DNA from: Dromiciops gliroides
Lineage: Eukaryota > Chordata > Mammalia > Microbiotheria > Microbiotheriidae
DNA length: 64,000 bases
Reading direction: 5' to 3'
Assembly (NCBI RefSeq): GCF_019393635.1
Contig: NC_057863.1
Coordinates: forward strand, 621,917,791-621,981,790
Each line of letters opens with the position of its first letter. Positions within the stretch are counted from its first letter, which is position 1. A program made the translations under genes and the position numbers. This document shows positions 31,301 to 43,569 of the stretch, one piece after another. The notes beneath the pieces were generated by a model. The model saw nothing but the letters and a program-made list of their open reading frames with translations, searched no databases and was not told where the DNA came from.

Positions 31301-32136
31301 TCCTAATATTAAACCAATCAATTGTTCCACGATCAGTTCTTGACCTGCATACAGATTTCTCAGGAGACAAGTAAGCTGATTGGTTACTCCCATCTCATTG
31401 AGAACTTATCACATTTTGTTGTGATCCATGCAGCCAATGAAGCAGTAGGAGTTGTTTTTGTTTTTGTTTTTTTCTGGAACACCCTTGCTTTCTCCAGGCA
31501 ATGTGGTCTCTAGTTCCTATACCTCTTCAAAAACCAACTTTCTTCAATTTAAGTCTGACTTTTGCATTGAAAAGATCATGATCTGAGCTGTAGTCATCTC
31601 TAGTGTCCTTTTAACTGATTGTATAGAGCTTCTCCAACCTTTTCTGTAAAGTATATAATGAATCTGATGTTGATATTGACCATCTGGTAATGTCCATGTG
31701 TAGAGATGCCTTTTAGGTTTTTGAAAAAAGTGTGTGCGATGACCAATGAGTTATCATGACAAAAGCCTTTTAGTTTCTGCTCTGTTTCATTTTGTATTCC
31801 AAGGCCAAACTCACCTGACATATCAATTATCTTTTGATTTCCTACTTTATTATTCTAGTGCCTTACGATGAATATGGTTTTGAACAGATATCACTCTGTC
31901 ATTTTTGAGATTATGCCCCAGTTCTGCTTTTCTCACCCTTTTATTGACTGTGAGGGCTACTTCACTTTTTCCAGGGGTTTCTTTCTCACGGTGGTTTATG
32001 TAGTGATCACCTGAACTAAAGTCACTCCTTCCTATTCATTTAAGTTTACTAACACCCAAGATGTTGATGTTGAGTCTTTCCATCTCCTGTTTGACCACAT
32101 CCAGCTTGTCTTGGTTTGTTGATCTTAGATTCCAGG

Positions 32137-32213
32137 TTCCTATGCAATATTGATCTTTACAACATCAGAAGGACCTGGTTCCTATGCAATATTGATCTTT
32201 ACAACATCAAACT
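32137..32213. repeat. Tandem duplication inside BovB
   Basis: GGTTCCTATGCAATATTGAT and the following CTTTACAACATCA occur twice, about 44 bp apart. Confidence 0.9.
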
Positions 32214-32670
32214 TTTCTTTTGTCATCAAACACATTTGAAGTTGAACTTCCTCTCAGCTTTGGCCCAGATGCTTAATTTTTTCTGGAGCTACTTTTCATT
32301 GTCTTCCTCTCTTGATAAGTAGCATACCTTCTGAACTGAGGGACTCATCTTCTCATGTCATATCTTTGATTATTTTAATACTGTCCATGGGGTTTCCTTG
32401 GCAAAGATAATGGAATGGTTTGCTATTTCCTTCTCCAATGGATTATCTTTTGTCAGAACTCTCCACTATGACCTATCCATCTTGGGTAACCCTGCATGCC
32501 ATAGCTCATAGTTTCATTGAGCTATGCAAGCCCCTCTACCATTCAGCTCAAAACCCACCTCTTATAAAAAGCCTTTCCTAATGATCCAAGTTGGTAGTAT
32601 CTTCCCAAAGATTCACCTTGTTTCTATCTTGTATATATTTCATATATAATTATGTCTCTTGTATATCCAC

Positions 32671-33300
32671 TACCCACGCATGGATAATTTAATGAGGAAT
32701 TTTAACAACCTGACACTTAGGAAACCCAGATTCATCTTCTGTGTATCCCCTATCTGAACATGGAAAATCTTATTTAAATTTCTGATTATAATACAAGCTA
32801 TGGATTTTCCTTTTTCCCAGTGCCACTCTAGCACTTGCATGCATATGGAGTTACCCAAGAAATATAGAAACTCAGTTCTCAACAGAATTGTGCTGACAAA
32901 TGTCTACCAACCAACTATTCTAGGGGAAAATGTATTTACAACATACTTTTAATTTTTATCTGCATTTATTAACATTTTCTCCCTTACTTTCTTAAGTCTA
33001 GACAATCAATAAAATAATAAATTAAGCTCTAATTTTGGTATTCACTAATTTCTGAGGTATAAAATGCTCATACTGAAAATTTAACAATTCATTCTCAAGC
33101 AGATAGGATTTGGTTCCTGGACATAAGAAACTTACTATCTCTAGGGGAGAAACAATGTAGTGAAAATCATAGCTATAATTAAATATTCCTATTCTTGACA
33201 ACCTTCAGAGAATAACAAAGACCTAAAGCAAAGATGGAGAATGTGTTTTAGTAAGGACTTGTAGCTTCCCATGAGCCTACATGGTCCAGTGATTTTCAAT
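32671..33300. other. No feature recognised
   Basis: AT-rich single-copy-looking sequence. The 70-codon minus frame at 32670 has no known domain. Confidence 0.4.
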
Positions 33301-33510
33301 GGCAATATGGTTGTAGAATCACAGCATTTGAATGGGAAGGAATCTTGAGGGTTCTAGTGCAACCCCCTCATTTTACAGGGAAGGTAATTGAGGTCAAAAG
33401 AGCAAAAGTGACTTGTCTTAGGTCATGGAGGTTGTAAATATCAGGGTCAGAATTCAAACCTAGTCCTCTGCCACCAAATCCAGTATTCTTCCCTTGACAT
33501 GATACTACCT
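33300..33510 (-). mobile_element. MIR-type SINE
   Basis: CCCCTCATTTTACAGGGAAG and AAGTGACTTGTCTTAGGTCA. Confidence 0.65.
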
Positions 33511-33574
33511 CGCTTTTTTTTTAAATGGAAGCACATTTCTCCAGTGTGTAGGCTTCATGTAAACTGGACAATAT

Positions 33575-33775
33575 AGTAAATAATAGAATTTAGATTAAAA
33601 AATAATCTGAAAAAAATAATAAAAATAACCCGTACAGGCTAGAATCATGTTTTTAAAAGCCTAAAATAAAATACTGAGGATTACAAAGGAAACCAATTAT
33701 ATTGAAATAAAAAACATTTTAAAATATTTTTTGAAAAATCAAGTTCAAAGTCCCTAGATTAATAACCCCTCTCTT
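33575..33775 (-). mobile_element. hAT-like MITE fragment
   Basis: AAAATAAAATACTGAGGATT, ACAAAGGAAACCAATTATAT and AAGTCCCTAGATTAATAACC match the reverse MITE. Confidence 0.5.
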
Positions 33776-34010
33776 AATAGGCATAGTGTTCAGATAAGAA
33801 GGGATAATCACTCTGTCCTATGGATCAGTCAGACCACACCTGAAGAATTGTGTTCAATTCTGAATAGTACATGTTGACAATATAATTTTGAGGTTACCCA
33901 GAGGAAATGAAAGGATTGGAAACTGGCCATTGAGGATCTCTTAGAAGAGCTGGGCATGTCCTACTTATTAAAAAGAGAACATAACTGTTGCCTTCAAAAG
34001 TCATGGGAAC
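33776..34010 (+). mobile_element. L3/CR1-type fragment
   Basis: TGTGTTCAATTCTGAATAGT, GTTACCCAGAGGAAATGAAA and GTTGCCTTCAAAAGTCATGG. Confidence 0.6.
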
Positions 34011-34310
34011 TGTCATTTCATGTGAAACATATTTGGCAATTTTAATTGGGTTTAACCTAAAAATGAGTCTAGAGTGTGGTAAAGCTGCTAAATTAATGAA
34101 TGGAAATCCTATGATACTTCAAGCATCTATGATTTCATCATTGTTGTTGATACTGCCTCTACAGGTGCAGATTACAATCCCTCTATCTGGTTAGTGGGTT
34201 GTCTTTAAGAACTGCTGTATCTGAAAAATTCATCATGCTGAGGTTAACCAAGCAATGAACCTTTTTCTGAACTTAGCTCACAACTAAACTGGTCCTCAAA
34301 TGCAAGAGAA
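34011..34310. other. No feature recognised
   Basis: Nothing named. The 68-codon frame at 33988 overlaps the L3 end and looks like chance. Confidence 0.35.
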
Positions 34311-34424
34311 AGGAAGGAAAGAAGGAAGGAAGGAAGGAAGGAAGGAAGGAAGGAAGGAAGGAAGGAAGGAAGGAAGGAAGGAAGGAAGGAAGGAAGGAAG
34401 GAAGGAAGGAAGGAAGGAAGGAAA
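34311..34424. repeat. (GGAA)n microsatellite
   Basis: About 28 nearly perfect GAAG units. Confidence 0.95.
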
Positions 34425-34479
34425 GAAAATATTGTGCTCAGCTAATAGGGAAAGTTAGTACTATTATGTATGCTCAGCA

Positions 34480-34590
34480 CCAGAATTGCCTTCAATTCTG
34501 GTGACCAAATGTTCATAGCATTCTTGACAAGCTGGAGCCCCAATGAAAGAAGACAACCACCATAAAGATGCCTTGAAACATGACAGTTTG
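34480..34590 (+). mobile_element. L3/CR1-type fragment
   Basis: TTCAATTCTGGTGACCAAAT and TTGACAAGCTGGAGCCCC. Confidence 0.5.
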
Positions 34591-34714
34591 TGAAATGGGG
34601 ATAATAATAAAATGTGCCTCATAGTGTTGTCACAAATATCAGATAATATATAAAAAGTACTTTGAAAACCTTAAAAGTATTATATAAATAATAGCCATTA
34701 TTATTATTTGTTGT

Positions 34715-34950
34715 GGTGGTTGTTTAGCTGTGTCTGACTATTTGTGACCCCATTTGAGGTTTTCTTGGCAAGGATACTGGAATGTTTTTACCATTTCCTT
34801 CTCTAGCCTATTTTACAAATAAGGAAACTGAGGCAAACAGAATTAATTTGCCCAGAGTCACATAGCTACCAATTGTCTGAGGCCAGATTTGAACTCAGGT
34901 CTTCTTGACTCCAGGTCCAGTGCTCTATACACTGTGCTACCCAATGTAAT
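34715..34950 (-). mobile_element. BovB/RTE-mobilised SINE
   Basis: A BovB-like end (GCTGTGTCTGACTATTTGTG; GGCAAGGATACTGGAATG) is joined to a MIR/tRNA-like body (AAACTGAGGCAAACAG; GATTTGAACTCAGGTCTTCT). Confidence 0.7.
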
Positions 34951-35159
34951 TATTATTATATCCTGTTAATATTTTTTATAGAGTTCAGATAGAAATGGTA
35001 TTGCATTAGCATCATCTCAGTTGATTAGACTAAGGATTTCTACACTGGCTTAGAAGTTAGACTTTGGACCTCCATGGTTCCTGCCAACTCTAAGATTCTG
35101 TGACTTTAGAATATTTTGCCCAGAACTGGGCTTTGACTCCCTTCAATTAACTGCAAATA

Positions 35160-35360
35160 AGGTGAAATTAAGGAGGCAGTAGGGTACAATGGAAAAAACT
35201 TTAGATGAAGAGTCAGAGGATCTGTATTTGAATTCCATATGTACATTCTTTAGCAAGCCATTTAGCCTCCCTGAGCTTCAGTTACCTCTCCTGTAAATTG
35301 CAGGGAGGGTTGGCTGGAATCTCTCTATAGTCCTTCTTTAAATTTATGCTCCTAAATTCT
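35160..35360 (+). mobile_element. MIR-type SINE
   Basis: GGAGGCAGTAGGGTACAATG and CTTCAGTTACCTCTCCTGTA. Confidence 0.6.
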
Positions 35361-35433
35361 GCATAGAAGTGTTTATGTCATAGTGTAAGGACAGGGCTCC
35401 ATTGATAATCTGATCCCACTTAAAAGTAATCAT

Positions 35434-35572
35434 TTGGGGGACAGCTATGTAGCGAAGTTGATTCAGGAGGACCTGAGTACAAATCCGACCTCAGACACTT
35501 GACACTTACTAGCTGTGTGACCCTGGGCAAGTCACTTAACCCTCACTGTCCCACAAAAAAGAAAAAAATAAT
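35434..35572 (+). mobile_element. tRNA-like SINE, internally deleted
   Basis: GGGGGACAGCTATGTAGCG jumps directly to GATTCAGGAGGACCTGAG. Flanks AGTAATCATTT and AATAATCATCT form a decayed target duplication. Confidence 0.85.
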
Positions 35573-35629
35573 CATCTGTTGGATAAGAATACTTATTGAT
35601 TGAATCAATCACAACTGAGTATGAACAAG

Positions 35630-35648
35630 ACATATATATATATATATA

Positions 35649-35697
<49 letters not shown>
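35630..35697. repeat. (TA)n(CA)n compound microsatellite
   Basis: About ten TA units followed by about 18 CA units. Confidence 0.95.
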
Positions 35698-35698
<1 letters not shown>

Positions 35699-36260
35699 AT
35701 ACTTCCTGTGAATCAATCAAAACCACAGGATGAAAGACTTTGTCAATCCTTAAGGAACATATATGAAAAGAAACCACTATCTCAGAGCCAGATACATTCA
35801 GAGTGTGAAGTCAGAGAGGAAAGAGTAGCATCATACAAAACTGGAACAGAAAAAATTGGGAGGTCAATGGCAACCAAAAAAAGGAGAAAGAGTAGGGAGA
35901 TATCAGGGTGAGCTATTAGCCCTACAGACATTTAGAACAGAAGAGTCAGACTAATATCAGTAATTTTACCAGCTACTTACTGAGGAAAATTCCAAGAAAA
36001 TGGTCAGCTCTTTCCCCAACTTAGCATCCTTGTATCTGTCTATCCACAAACATTATGATATCTGCTGCTTCATTACTCAAACATTTCAGGCAACCTGACT
36101 TTTTTCTCAACCACAAAGAGGCCAAGATTTAACTAAAGTTAGATATAAATGTAAATTAAAGGAGAGAGCCAAACTTCTCCCTAAATGTTGGGAATTTTCC
36201 TAATTTGGGACTTAGAACAATAATGCTTGTACTCCTAATTTTTTGTCTAAAATAAGCTCT
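35698..36260. other. No feature recognised
   Basis: The 103-codon frame beginning at 35600 is mostly microsatellite translation. No gene recognised. Confidence 0.4.
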
Positions 36261-36261
36261 C

Positions 36262-38049
36262 TGAAACAGAGACAAGATGGTGAAGAAAAAGCAGCCACTC
36301 ACCAGAGCTTTCCTCCATACTCCCCCCCCCCAATATTTTTAAATAATGCCATAAAACAATTCCTGGAGTGGAAAAACCCACAAAAGGGTGGGTTGAAATA
36401 ATTTTCCAGCCAAAGACAACTTAGAAAGTCAACAGGAAAGGTCTGTCACACCTGGGTGAAAGTGGAACTCAGTTCAGTGCAAACCTCACCAGCACAGACC
36501 TGGCCCCAGCAAACCAGAAGCAGGTCTCAAGAGCCATTGAATCTGCAGCTACAGCAGCTGCTTCCAGAGCTCTCAACCCATAGATAGTAAGGGAGTTGAA
36601 CAACTGGTCAGAAGGAGATCACAGGGAGTCTCTTTGTTGGCACTGAGGCAGGACTCTTTTGCTTTGCCCATACTCAGATCAGAGTCACAGTCCTGGGTGG
36701 CAGTCCCAAGATGAGGAGGAACACTAGCACACCAGAACTTTGTGACTGCACTGGAGCAGGGACCCTCCTCACAGTTCCAGAGTGGAAAAGAGTACTTGTG
36801 GTTACTCACAGAGCAGAGCACAGGCCAGGAGAGTAGTAAATACCCCCTCTCCTTGGATCATACCCCCTTGGAAGAACTGAAAACTTACAGGTCTCTAGAA
36901 GTATGTATATAAACAGCTGCACAAAATCCCTGAAGATTGGGACAGTGCACCCTCCACCATGAAAGCAGAGCCCCACTTTAGCAAAGAGTTAAAAGTCAAG
37001 AAATAGATTGAGATTGCTCAAGAAAAAATGAGCAAACAACAGAAAAAATTGTGGCTATAGAAAGTTACTATGGTGACAAGGAAGATCAAAACATACACTC
37101 AGAAGAAGATAGCAAAGTCAAAGTTTCTACTTCAGGTCCTCCAAGAAAAATAGTAATTGATCTCAGACCATGGAAGAGCTCAAAAAGGACTTTGAAAATC
37201 AAGTAAGAGAGATAGAGGAAAAATTGGGAAGAGAAATTAGAGTTATGCAAGAAAATTATGGGGGGAAAGAGTCAACAGCTTGGTAAAGGAAACACAAAAA
37301 AGTACTGAAGAAAATAACACCTTAAAAACAGACTAGGCTAAGTGATAGAAGAGGTATAAAAAGTCAATGAGGAGAAGAATGCATTGAAAAGCAGAATTGG
37401 CCAAATGGAAAAAGAGGCACAAAAATTCACTGAAGAAAAAAAGAGCTCCTTAAAAAGTAGAATTGGCTAAATGGAAAAGGAGTTACAAAAGCTTACTGAA
37501 GAAAATAGAATTAAGCGAATGGAAGTTAATGACTATTAGACATCAAGAAATAATAAACAAAACCAAAAGAATGACAAAATAGAAGACAATGTGAAATATC
37601 TCATTGGAAAAACAACACTTGTAAAATAGATCCAGAAGAGATAATTTTTAAATTATTGGATTACCTGAAAGCCATGATCAAAAAAAGAGCCTAGACATCA
37701 TCTTTCAAGAAATCATCAAGGAAAACTGCCTTGATATTCTAGAACCAGAGGGTAAAATAGAATTTGAAAGAATCCATAGATCACCTCCTGAAAGAGATCC
37801 CAAAATGAAAACTCCCAGGAATATCAAGACCAAATTCCAGTTCTCTCAGGTGAAGAAGAAAATGCTGCAAGCAGCCAGAAAGAAACAATTCAAGTATTGT
37901 GGAGCCACATTCAGGATAACACAAGATTTAGCAGCTTCTACATTAAAGGATCATAGGACTTGGAATACAAAATTCTGGAGAGCAAAAAAACTGGGATTAC
38001 AACCAAGAATCACCTATCCGGCAAAACTGAGTATAATCCTTAGCCGTAT
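36262..38049 (+). mobile_element. L1/HAL1-type element: 5' leader and ORF1
   Basis: Starts GAAACAGAGACAAGATGGTG, then a leader of about 700 bp. An A-rich ORF1 coiled-coil region follows (repeated EELQKLTEEN-like units, 37150-37560). The frame at 37805-38158 opens with the ORF1 C-terminus: MLQAARKKQFKYCG, and GLQPRITYPAKLS ending at about 38033. The PRITYPAKLS block is diagnostic of L1 ORF1p. Stops at 37335 and elsewhere kill it. No ORF2 follows. Confidence 0.8.
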
Positions 38050-38200
38050 TTGGTTGGAAAATGATCTCAGGACATTCTTTTGTGGGTTTTGCTGCTCCAG
38101 GAATTGTCCTATGGCATTATCTGGAGGTTTTTTTGAGCGATCATGTCATGAGTTCTGAGAGCTTCCTGACTTTCTTCCGCCATCTTGGCTCCACCCCAGA
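38050..38200 (-). mobile_element. Inverted L1/HAL1 5' end
   Basis: Read on minus it is GGAGCCAAGATGGCGGAAG, TAATGCCATAGGACAATTCC and CCACAAAAGAATGTCC. These match 36283-36420 on plus, so the two form an inverted repeat about 1.65 kb apart. Confidence 0.75.
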
Positions 38201-38369
38201 ACTCCCCCCAAATGCAAGTTCCTTAAACCAGAAACATTTATGTTGAACTCTATACTGCAGAACATCTCTGCCTTGCATGACTCAAAAGTTTTTTTCCCCC
38301 TTTATTCCAAATAATTTATTTTATTATGTTCTCAAAGGGTTCTCAGAAGAAACTTTAAGCCAGAGACTC

Positions 38370-38575
38370 TTATCCAGAGGTCCATGAATTAATTTTTAAA
38401 TTAAAAATATTTTTTGATAATTTTGCATTTTAATATAATTTGGTTTCCTTTGTAATCTTCTGTATTTATTTTGTGCATTTAAAAATAGTATTCTGAGAAG
38501 GGCTTCATAGGCTTCACTAGACACTTCCAGAGGGGTTCAGGACAAAAAAGGTTAAGAGTCCTACCTTAAAGTATA
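38370..38575 (+). mobile_element. hAT-like MITE
   Basis: GACTCTTATCCAGAGGTCCA at the left and AAAAAAGGTTAAGAGTCCTA at the right are inverted ends around an AT-rich middle. Confidence 0.6.
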
Positions 38576-38739
38576 GGTTAGGTATGGAATCAATAGATTT
38601 TCATAGCATTGCTCTCTCACATTTCTCTTCCTACCAATTGTCTTTGGAAAATCAGTTTTTTTAAAAAATTAAGCATTGCTGAAATTACAGTGTAAATTAA
38701 GAAGGAAACAAGACTGGATTTTTCAGTTGATTCTCTAGC

Positions 38740-40862
38740 TGTGCTATCCCCACCCTCACCCCCTATTTCCCAGCTATACATCACTGTCTGACACCCTAGA
38801 ATGACTCCACCAAGGCCAAACTCCTATGATGATAACCTGCCTAAACTAATTTCTCAATGATTAACATACTCCCAACCCACCCCCAAACCCTTCTTGTCCC
38901 AGTGTTTTTGAACCCACAGTTGTCATCCTTCAAACCCCATACTCCATTCCCCTCAAATCAATCCTCCATTATCCCACCCTAAAGCTACTCACCCCTTCCA
39001 CAGTGCTCTCTGAAATACCTGCACCATATGTAACAAACTTCCTTTCATCTCAAATCTTTTTCTTTCTTACTCCATCCATCTTTTGACATTCACTGAGAAC
39101 TGTCTCCTTCTTGCTGCCACAACTTCCCTTGCCAACCTTTCCAGCACTGGTTGTACTTTTGCTCATAACCCCCAACTCCCTGATGGGGAGGGGGGGGGGC
39201 ATGGCAGAGTTGGAATAGTTCTCACTCCTGATTGTTACTTCCACCCTCTCCCTATTCCACCATCATTCAGTAACTTTTCCTTGCCAAAGCTAATCATCTT
39301 TTCTCAGCCCTCATCCTTCTTACCCTCTCTGCAGGCTCTCACACTATCAATCATCCCTCTTCTTGGTATTCTCTTTTTTCTAGGTTTTCATGGCATTTGC
39401 TCTCTCATGTTTCTTCTCTTCCTACGTATATGACTAGCCCTTCTTAGTGTCCTTTACTGAGCCTTCATCCAGCTCATGGCCACTAACCATGGATTCCACC
39501 TGATCTGTCCTGGGTCCCCTTCTCTTCTCCCTCTATACAATTGGTGATCTCAGCAGTTCCCAAGGATTCAGTAATAAAAATATCTAATATTTCTATGATG
39601 CTTACTATGTGCTTACCTCACATTCTTCTAAACTCTCTGCAGTCTAGTTTCAACTGAAATCGCTATCTCCAAAGTTCCTAGCAATCTCTTAATTGTCAAA
39701 TCAAATGTCCTTTTTTTGCAATCCTCATTCTTCTTGACATCTGCAGCCTTTAACACTGTTGGTCACCCTCTTTTCCTGGATGGTCTCTCCTCTCTAAGTC
39801 TTTATGACCCTGCTTGGTCTCTCTTGGTGTTTCTCCTACCTCCTCAGTCTCTTTTTGCTAAATCTTCCTCCAGGTCACATTTCCTAACCATAGGTATCCC
39901 CAAAGCTCTGTCTTAGGCTTGCTTCTCTTCTATGTTCTGTTGCACTTGGTGATTTCATCAATTCCCGTGGCTTCAATTATCATTTTTATGAAGATGATTC
40001 TCAGATATCCAGCCCTAACCTTTCTCCTTACTTTCAGTCTCATATCACAAACTGCTGCCTTTTGGACATTTCAAAATGGATTTCCCCTGGATATCTCAAA
40101 TTCAATGTATCCAAAACTTAGCTCATCTCTTTCTTCCCAAGCCCTCCCCTTTTCTGCAGCTTCCCCCTTACTATCAAGATTAACCTGATCTCACAAACTC
40201 AACATCATTATCAACTCCTCACTTTCGTTTAACCGCCCCCTATCCATTCTGTTGCCAAGTCTTGTCCTTATATTCAGAAGAATTCTCATTGACATCCCCT
40301 TCTCTGCTCTGACACAGCCACCACCACCACAGTCTCTCCTCACCTCATATTTTGGTCATTTCAATTGCCTCCTGGTGGGTATACTGGCCTCAAGTCTTTC
40401 CTCCCTCCTCCTTCCTGAAGACTCTGTCATCTCCCTACTCAGTAAACTCCAGAATCAAATATAAAATCAAGTTGGGCAGTTATAGCCCTTCACAAACTGG
40501 CTACTTACTAACTTTCTAGTCTTATTACAATCCATCAATGCCTTGCCATGACATCATTCTCCATGACTGAAATGTTTTCCTTCTTCACCTCTTCCTCCCA
40601 CTTCCTTTGAGATTCAGCTCAAATCCAACATTTTGCAAGAGGACTTTCCAATTTCCTTCTCCCCCTCACATATCTTCCTAGCCCTAATGCCTTCCAACTG
40701 ATATTATTCCCCATTCATAAGGTCTGTATCTTACATGTATATAGCTGTTTCCATATTTTTTCCCTCATTAGAATGTGAACTCCTTGAGGGCAGAGAATAA
40801 TTTCTGCATTTCAGTATTTAGCTTGATGCCTGACATATAGTAACTATTTTTAAAAAGCTTAC
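38740..40862 (+). mobile_element. L2, long copy including RT domain
   Basis: Frame pieces: 39716-39916 has SAAFNTVGHPLFLDGLSSLS, the L2/CR1 'SAAFDTVDH' RT block. Near 40060 is LDISKWISPGYLKFNVSKT. The 3' end at 40760-40850 has CTCCTTGAGGGCAGAGAATA. The catalytic region is broken by stops. A SINE sits at the 3' end. Confidence 0.85.
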
Positions 40863-40863
40863 T

Positions 40864-41019
40864 GGGGCAGCTAGGTGGCGCAGTGGATAGAGCACCGGCC
40901 CTGGATTCAGGAGGACCTGAGTTCAAATCCAGCCTCAGACACTTGACACTTACTAGCTGTGTGACTCTGGGCAAGTCACTTAACCACAATTGCCTCATCA
41001 AAATAAATAAATAAATAAA
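40864..41019 (+). mobile_element. tRNA-like SINE at the L2 3' end
   Basis: Tail (AAAT)n. Target duplication AAAAGCTTACTG on both sides. Confidence 0.9.
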
Positions 41020-41556
41020 AATTAAAAGCTTACTGATAGACTGGCTTCTTCCATCTTACCTCCTCATTACCTTCCCTACCATGTCCTTCTTTTCCTAAAA
41101 CCATCCATTAAAACAGAACAAAAGCACTCCAAGGCCTTCTGCCTATATTAATTTTCTATAACCTTTGAATACATTAGTTCAGAGAAAACATGTTTTTCTC
41201 CTATTAACATATGTTATCATATATTAATTAATGTAAATAATTCATCACATAGTGTTTCCAATTGATCAAATGTATTTACCTAAGTTTTTCTCGGCTCCTG
41301 AATTTGTATTTCTTTTTTAATTAATTCTTTTTAATCAACAAAAACCTACTTCTCTTGCTCTCCCCTCTTTCCTCCTTTATTCCCAAAGAGAGAGAAAAGA
41401 AAAACTCTGTCACATGAAACATGCATAGTTAAGTAAAATAAATTTCCCCCATTAGCCATATCAAAAAATGCATACACCTACATATATATACATACCTACA
41501 TGATATGTACATATGTATATATAATATGTGAGATAAATACACAGACACGTGTATAT

Positions 41557-41912
41557 TGTAAGGAATTAATTGTGATTTGGAGTTTTTATAAGCCCATCTT
41601 TGCCTCATTGTGGTCAGACTGAAAAGATGCAAGCTTTAAAAGCCTAAGAGAAGATGGGTGTGTACTTTAAGAGATTATAGAACAAACACCACAAAGAACA
41701 TTTATTGAGTCAAAGTATCAAACTTAAGTACCTAAGTGCCACATAGGAGTTCCTGCATGCCCACTTGGACCAGGCCAAATTATAATGGGGACAGACTAAT
41801 TGGAGACTCAACATTGCTATAGAACCACCCTTCCTGTGAGGGAGGCAGGAAGGGAGAGAGAGGACTCTCAGAAAGAGACAGAGGAGAAGGAGAAAGGGAG
41901 AGACAGAGAGAC

Positions 41913-41947
<35 letters not shown>

Positions 41948-42479
41948 GAGGGGGGGGGGCTAGTGGTTTTTGATCTTTGGACCTAACCAGGAGATGCTGC
42001 AAAGCTGATTCTCATTAGAATTACAGATTCCAGGTGGTGTTGAGTTTGTGTTATTGAAGTGAGGCTGGCTTGTTAAGCCAGCTGAGCTGGAAACAAGTTT
42101 AGAGTTTGAGTTATTTTTTGCCAGACCCAAGCTTTTCTGAGTAGCTGAGGAAGTAGAGCTTATTAAGAGGTACCTAGAGGCCTTTTTACCCTAGAGATTC
42201 AGATTCTAACTTTCTCTATCCCCTTTCTCATTGTCCCTAGCTTTATTAACTCCACTTGTGTTGTAAATTTTGTTGCCATTAATACCATTAATAAAACCTG
42301 ATTTGTTTGTGAAAAAGATGCTGTTAATCTCCTTTCTTATCAGTCTGGGAGACATAACTGAAAAAGAGGCAGTTTGGAAAAGGGGAAACTCTGGACCTGG
42401 AGGTCTCATTATTTTCTGAACCCCAATATTATGGTGAGCTGCCCAATTAACTCTACCCATACTAAATTTTGACCTAACA
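41557..42479 (+). mobile_element. Solo LTR (family 3)
   Basis: 923 bp from TGTAAGG to CCTAACA. Host duplication ATAT at 41553-41556 and 42480-42483. Polyadenylation signal ATTAATAAAACC at about 42290. It contains a (GA)n tract at 41880-41950. The 5' 50 bp match the minus-strand LTR at 55525-56294. Confidence 0.85.
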
Positions 42480-42891
42480 ATATATAAATCTTCACTCTCA
42501 GTCCATCACCTCTCTATCAGGGGCTAAATAACATGTTTCTCATTGGTTCTCTGGAATTGTGTTTGGTCATTGTATTGATCGAAGTTTCTGAGTCTTTCAA
42601 AGTTCTTTGTCTTTATGATAATGTCACTATTTTATAAATTGTTTTTCTGGTTTTGTTCCCTTCATTCTGAATCAATTCATATAAGTCTTCCCAGGTTTGT
42701 CTGAAACCATCCTTTTCTTCATTTCTTAAAGCATAATAGCACTCTTATCATATTCATGTACCATAATGTAAGAAAATAAAGGGCTTTGCCAACACCCAAA
42801 GGCCCCATATTGATTGGATTGATTGGATTGACTGAGATTGACTGACTTCCCTGATTAACTTACTTAAAGTTAATTCAATTGAAACCACACC

Positions 42892-43037
42892 TGGGCAGCT
42901 AGATGGCACAGTGGATAAAGCCCCGGCCCTGGATTCAGGAGTACCTGAGTTCAAATCCGGCCTCAGACACTTGACACTTACTAACTGTGTGACCCTGGGC
43001 AAGTCACTTAACCCTCATTGCCCCACAAAAAAAAAGA
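42892..43037 (+). mobile_element. tRNA-like SINE in LTR
   Basis: Target duplication GAAAYCACACCTG on both sides. Confidence 0.9.
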
Positions 43038-43421
43038 AATCACACCTGCCTGGCCCTCAAGAGGGCATTGTTCTAAGAAGCTGTGGACTCTGACCTCAAC
43101 ACAGGACCACCCTCAAGTCCAGTGAACCAATGGATTTGGGTGATGCTAGCCAATTAGCTTGAAGCAGGGTGGAAGGACCACCTCTCCTTGAGAGGCAGAG
43201 GAAGCTTCCACTCTCAGTTTGTTGCTTGAACAAGCTGGTGGTGGAGGAATTGAGGACAGTAGGCTCAATAGGCTTTTTCTTGGCTTTCTGACCCAGATGT
43301 TTTCTTTTTCACTAATAAATGCTTAATGCCCAAAACTGGTGCTAAAGCTTCTAATTTATAAGGAAACCCTAGCTAGTTTTCCCTACACTTGGGACAGGAA
43401 TAAGGCAACCACACATTAGAT

Positions 43422-43569
43422 TTTTTTTTTTTTGGTGGGGCAATGGGGGTTAAGTGACTTGCCCAGGGTCACCCAGCTGGTAAGTGTCAAGTGTCTGAGG
43501 CCGGGTTTGAACTCAGGTACTCCTGAATCCAGGGCCGGTGCTTTATCCACTGCGCCACCCAGCCACCCC
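43422..43569 (-). mobile_element. tRNA-like SINE in LTR, minus strand
   Basis: Target duplication CATTAGATT / TATTAGATT. Confidence 0.9.

Larger units (their letters stand above)
29946..32515 (-). mobile_element. BovB/RTE LINE, minus strand
   Basis: The frame at 31600-31821 (minus) encodes GEFGLGIQNETEQKLKGFC and HGHYQMVNINIRFIIYF, a BovB endonuclease segment. The right part has the BovB 5' region (ATGGGGTTTCCTTGGCAAAG; CCTATCCATCTTGGGTAACC). The left part is the 3' end (AATGTCTGACTCTTCATGAC) with RT remnants. It is interrupted by a SINE and an L1 piece and is full of stops. Confidence 0.85.
29840..32670 (+). mobile_element. L2 fragment split by BovB/RTE
   Basis: 29840-29945 (CCTGCTCTAGGCCTTTGCAC) and 32520-32670 (CAGCTCAAAACCCACCTC; AAGCCTTTCCTAATGATCC) are consecutive L2 pieces either side of the BovB element. 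Confidence 0.65.
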
